Assembly (NCBI GenBank): GCA_031556405.1
Contig: JAVBTC010000069.1
Location: 1 to 7,429 of the forward strand
Reading direction: 5' to 3'
Source: WQZF01 sp031556405
GTDB lineage: Bacteria > Pseudomonadota > Gammaproteobacteria > Burkholderiales > Rhodocyclaceae
Length of the DNA stretch: 7,429 bases
A program made the translations under genes and the position numbers. The notes under the pieces were generated by a model. The model was not told the DNA's origin. It saw nothing but the letters and a program-made list of their open reading frames with translations, and made no database searches. Below are positions 6,022-7,429 of this stretch, one piece after another; position 1 is the first letter of the stretch, and each line of letters opens with the position of its first letter.

Positions 6022-6348
6022 TCATGCTTTTTGCATGGATTTTGGCGGTAACGAAGGCCGATACCAATCCCCTCGCAAATGCGGTTGCCAATCCCGTTCG
6101 CGCCCCCGCCGAACCACAATCAATCGCACTGTCAGCCAGTAGCGATAACGACTGGCCGCAGACAGCGGTGCCGTATGCCGTTGCAGGAACCAGCGCAGAT
6201 GCTTGACGCGCCAGGTCCATGGATTATCCAGGCCCCACTGCGCATGGATCGCGGCCTGGATGATCTGCGCCTGATGCAGATGCCGACGGCGGCTCAAATG
6301 CGCGCCGGTCAGCACCCCGTCGAGAAACACATGCATGTCGGTGCTCAT
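6022..6348 (-). CDS. Small Trp/Arg-rich protein translationally coupled to the recombinase
   Basis: The protein is 108 residues, starting MSTDMHVFLDG. Its ATG overlaps the recombinase stop in the arrangement ATGA (6345-6348), so it is very likely co-translated with it. The sequence is rich in tryptophan, arginine and histidine, with a helical central block (NPWTWRVKHLRWFLQRH, then RYRYWLTVRLIVVRRG). There is no signal peptide and no long hydrophobic segment, so a cytosolic, nucleic-acid-binding protein is plausible. The pattern of helices with spaced W/L/R residues resembles the SAM-like core-binding domain of tyrosine recombinases without any catalytic half; this is inference. The last ~10 residues (SLPPKSMQKA) look non-conserved and could be read into flanking DNA. 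I do not recognise a named family. An excision factor, a recombinase accessory subunit or a regulator would fit the position. The same frame is open further upstream inside the recombinase gene (to 6516), but the overlap start is much more convincing. Confidence 0.62.
   Translation of the reverse strand: MSTDMHVFLDGVLTGAHLSRRRHLHQAQIIQAAIHAQWGLDNPWTWRVKHLRWFLQRHTAPLSAASRYRYWLTVRLIVVRRGRERDWQPHLRGDWYRPSLPPKSMQKA
6023..6037 (-). terminator. Weak hairpin at the end of the small gene
   Basis: CATGC (6023-6027) and GCATG (6033-6037) are perfectly inverted around five bases. On the minus strand the hairpin spans the last codons of the small gene and is followed by ATTTTC. Five base pairs and a short, interrupted U-run make it a doubtful terminator. 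Confidence 0.2.
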
Positions 6349-7322
6349 CGCCGCCCGCCGATATAGGCCGACACCACATCGATGCGGTAATCGCCATGGC
6401 CGAGTTCCACCGCAATCTGCCGACGTGCGGCGTGATCGAGTGCGCGGTCCTGACGATGTAAAGTACCGCCAAATACGGGGGCCGCGTGTCCCGTCAATTG
6501 CGTATAGCGCTCGCACGCATACGCGGCGCGCAGTTCATGAAATCCCTTCACGCCATGTCGGTGCAGCACCTCACGCGCTGGGCGCACGATACGATTGATG
6601 AATTCCACATAGGACTCCCCCGGCGCCAGCAGATTGCGGCTGCCGCGCGGTGACGCGGCCCACGCTTGCGCGAGCGCCGCACGCAGCGTATCAGTCGCGG
6701 GCACCCAACGCGGTGCCGATGCGCCACGCCGACCGCCCTTCGTACCATCCTGGATGTTGATCGCGCCATATCGTTCGGCCTCGCGTAGCAGACGCGGCAG
6801 ATCGGCCAGGATCGCTTCGCGCAGCCGCATGCCGCTGGCGCGCGCCAGATCGATGATAGCCGCGAGTCGCAGATCGCGAGCTTGCAATGCAGCCCGCAGT
6901 GGTGCCAACGCTGCGACATCGACGCCGACAGGCGCTTGCTGCCGAACCGTCGTGCGCCCCTGCCCCAATGCCTGTCGTGGGCTGGTGTAACGCACCTGAC
7001 GGTCCCCACGCAGCGCCTGGAGTGTCTGATTGACGCTCGACAGCCGGTTCTGTGCGGTTGCGACTGCTACGTCGCCGCGCGTGATGGCTTCGCGCAGCGA
7101 TTGCGCATAGCGATCAAGCACGACAGCATTGACTTTTCGCGCATCGCCGATGTTCTCGTGCGTGCGGCACCAATCCACAAACAGACGCCAGCGCTCAGCA
7201 TGTGCCTGTACGGTCGCAAAATGCCCGCCACCGAAATGCGCACGCAGCGCTTGCGTGCCAGCATAGTCCAGCCGTCGGCCGAATCCAAAGTTGCGTGCTC
7301 GGGCATCGGGATGTATCGCCAT
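6345..7322 (-). CDS. Tyrosine recombinase / integrase
   Basis: Catalyses site-specific DNA strand exchange through a covalent 3'-phosphotyrosine. Numbered from the upstream ATG at 7343 (332 residues), the catalytic set is complete: R173 in SGMRLREAIL, K202 in the DGTKGGRR hairpin, H269 and R272 in FHELRAAYA, H316 in VELGHGDYR, and the nucleophile Y327 in VSAYIGGRR, five residues from the end. The N-terminal ~130 residues form a helical core-binding region (about 27-115, including YAGTQALRAHF and AHAERWRLFVDWC). Length and layout suit an ICE or island-type integrase of the 'Integrase_1' kind, though that sub-family is from memory. I prefer the start at 7322 (MAIHPDARARNFGFG, 325 residues) because GGAAGG lies six bases before it. 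The ATG at 7343 has only a weak purine stretch. Its TGA overlaps the ATG of the next gene. Function is secure; target site unknown. Confidence 0.88.
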   Translation of the reverse strand: MAIHPDARARNFGFGRRLDYAGTQALRAHFGGGHFATVQAHAERWRLFVDWCRTHENIGDARKVNAVVLDRYAQSLREAITRGDVAVATAQNRLSSVNQTLQALRGDRQVRYTSPRQALGQGRTTVRQQAPVGVDVAALAPLRAALQARDLRLAAIIDLARASGMRLREAILADLPRLLREAERYGAINIQDGTKGGRRGASAPRWVPATDTLRAALAQAWAASPRGSRNLLAPGESYVEFINRIVRPAREVLHRHGVKGFHELRAAYACERYTQLTGHAAPVFGGTLHRQDRALDHAARRQIAVELGHGDYRIDVVSAYIGGRR

Positions 7323-7343
7323 CACCTTCCTTCCATTCGTCAT

Positions 7344-7429
7344 TCATCTTTCACGACCCGGTCGAACCGAATCCACTGCGCCTCACGTCTCCCGCCAAAT
7401 AGTCGGTTGAGTGTTAACAGGGAAGGCAG
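7344..7429. other. Region upstream of the recombinase, no gene seen
   Basis: These 86 bases should hold the recombinase leader and perhaps its promoter. I find no convincing -35/-10 pair on the minus strand. A short imperfect palindrome around GACCCGGTC (about 7354-7362) is the only structure visible, and nothing resembles an attachment site. Confidence 0.25.

Larger units (their letters stand above)
6022..7343 (-). mobile_element. Recombinase module, probable edge of an integrated element
   Basis: A complete tyrosine recombinase and its overlapping partner gene form one minus-strand unit next to the housekeeping gene xth. Such pairs normally mark a chromosomal island, prophage or ICE end. 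The rest of the element would lie beyond 7429 or be absent. I see no attachment-site repeat, tRNA gene or terminal inverted repeat within the window, so the limits given are simply those of the two genes. Confidence 0.45.

Noticed and set aside
5915..6220. Minus-strand open frame of 101 codons ending in the gap before xth
   Set aside because: It overlaps the better-supported small partner gene in another frame and has no ribosome-binding site. It remains possible that part of it is a repeated sequence, so it is mentioned as a finding instead.
7350..7375. T-arm-like GGTTCGACC on the minus strand, suggesting a tRNA attachment site
   Set aside because: The flanking bases do not form a five-base T stem, and no acceptor or anticodon arm is present.

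Overview
The window looks like chromosomal DNA of a moderately GC-rich proteobacterium, most likely beta or gamma. The reasons are the rdgB-hemW gene pair, a membrane-bound PAS-PAS-GGDEF protein, an exonuclease III of bacterial type, and GC-rich genes separated by strikingly AT-rich intergenic patches. I cannot name a genus. I looked for obvious Neisseriaceae-type DNA-uptake words and found no convincing copy.

Layout. (1) Bases 1-507 (+) are the 3' end of an ORF that enters from outside the window. It carries an HExxH motif and a downstream glutamate cluster, like a zincin-type metallopeptidase. (2) Bases 645-1259 (+) are rdgB, the house-cleaning nucleotide pyrophosphatase, preceded by a nested inverted repeat. 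(3) Bases 1334-2659 (+) are hemW, the radical-SAM haem chaperone, with an unusual five-cysteine patch near its C-terminus. A 74-base AT-rich gap with a candidate promoter separates it from rdgB. (4) Bases 2813-4753 (+) encode a multi-pass membrane diguanylate cyclase with two PAS domains and an intact I-site. (5) Bases 4794-5006 (-) hold a remnant of a CNNM/CorC/HlyC-family gene, apparently a DUF21 piece joined directly to the C-terminal HlyC piece. (6) Bases 5007-5849 (-) are a complete exonuclease III gene whose candidate promoter is overlapped by palindromic half-sites. (7) Bases 6022-7322 (-) are a two-gene accessory module: a tyrosine recombinase and a small Trp/Arg-rich protein that overlaps it by four bases. 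This looks like the edge of an integrated element.

How the genes fit together. rdgB, hemW and xth are housekeeping genes for nucleotide-pool hygiene, haem/Fe-S handling and base-excision repair. The GGDEF protein would sense a signal through its membrane or PAS domains and make c-di-GMP. The remnant at 4794-5006 and the recombinase module at 6022-7322 show that the DNA on both sides of xth has been rearranged. I see no CRISPR array, tRNA or rRNA. The best candidates for something undescribed are the recombinase plus its coupled small partner, and the HExxH protein at the left edge.
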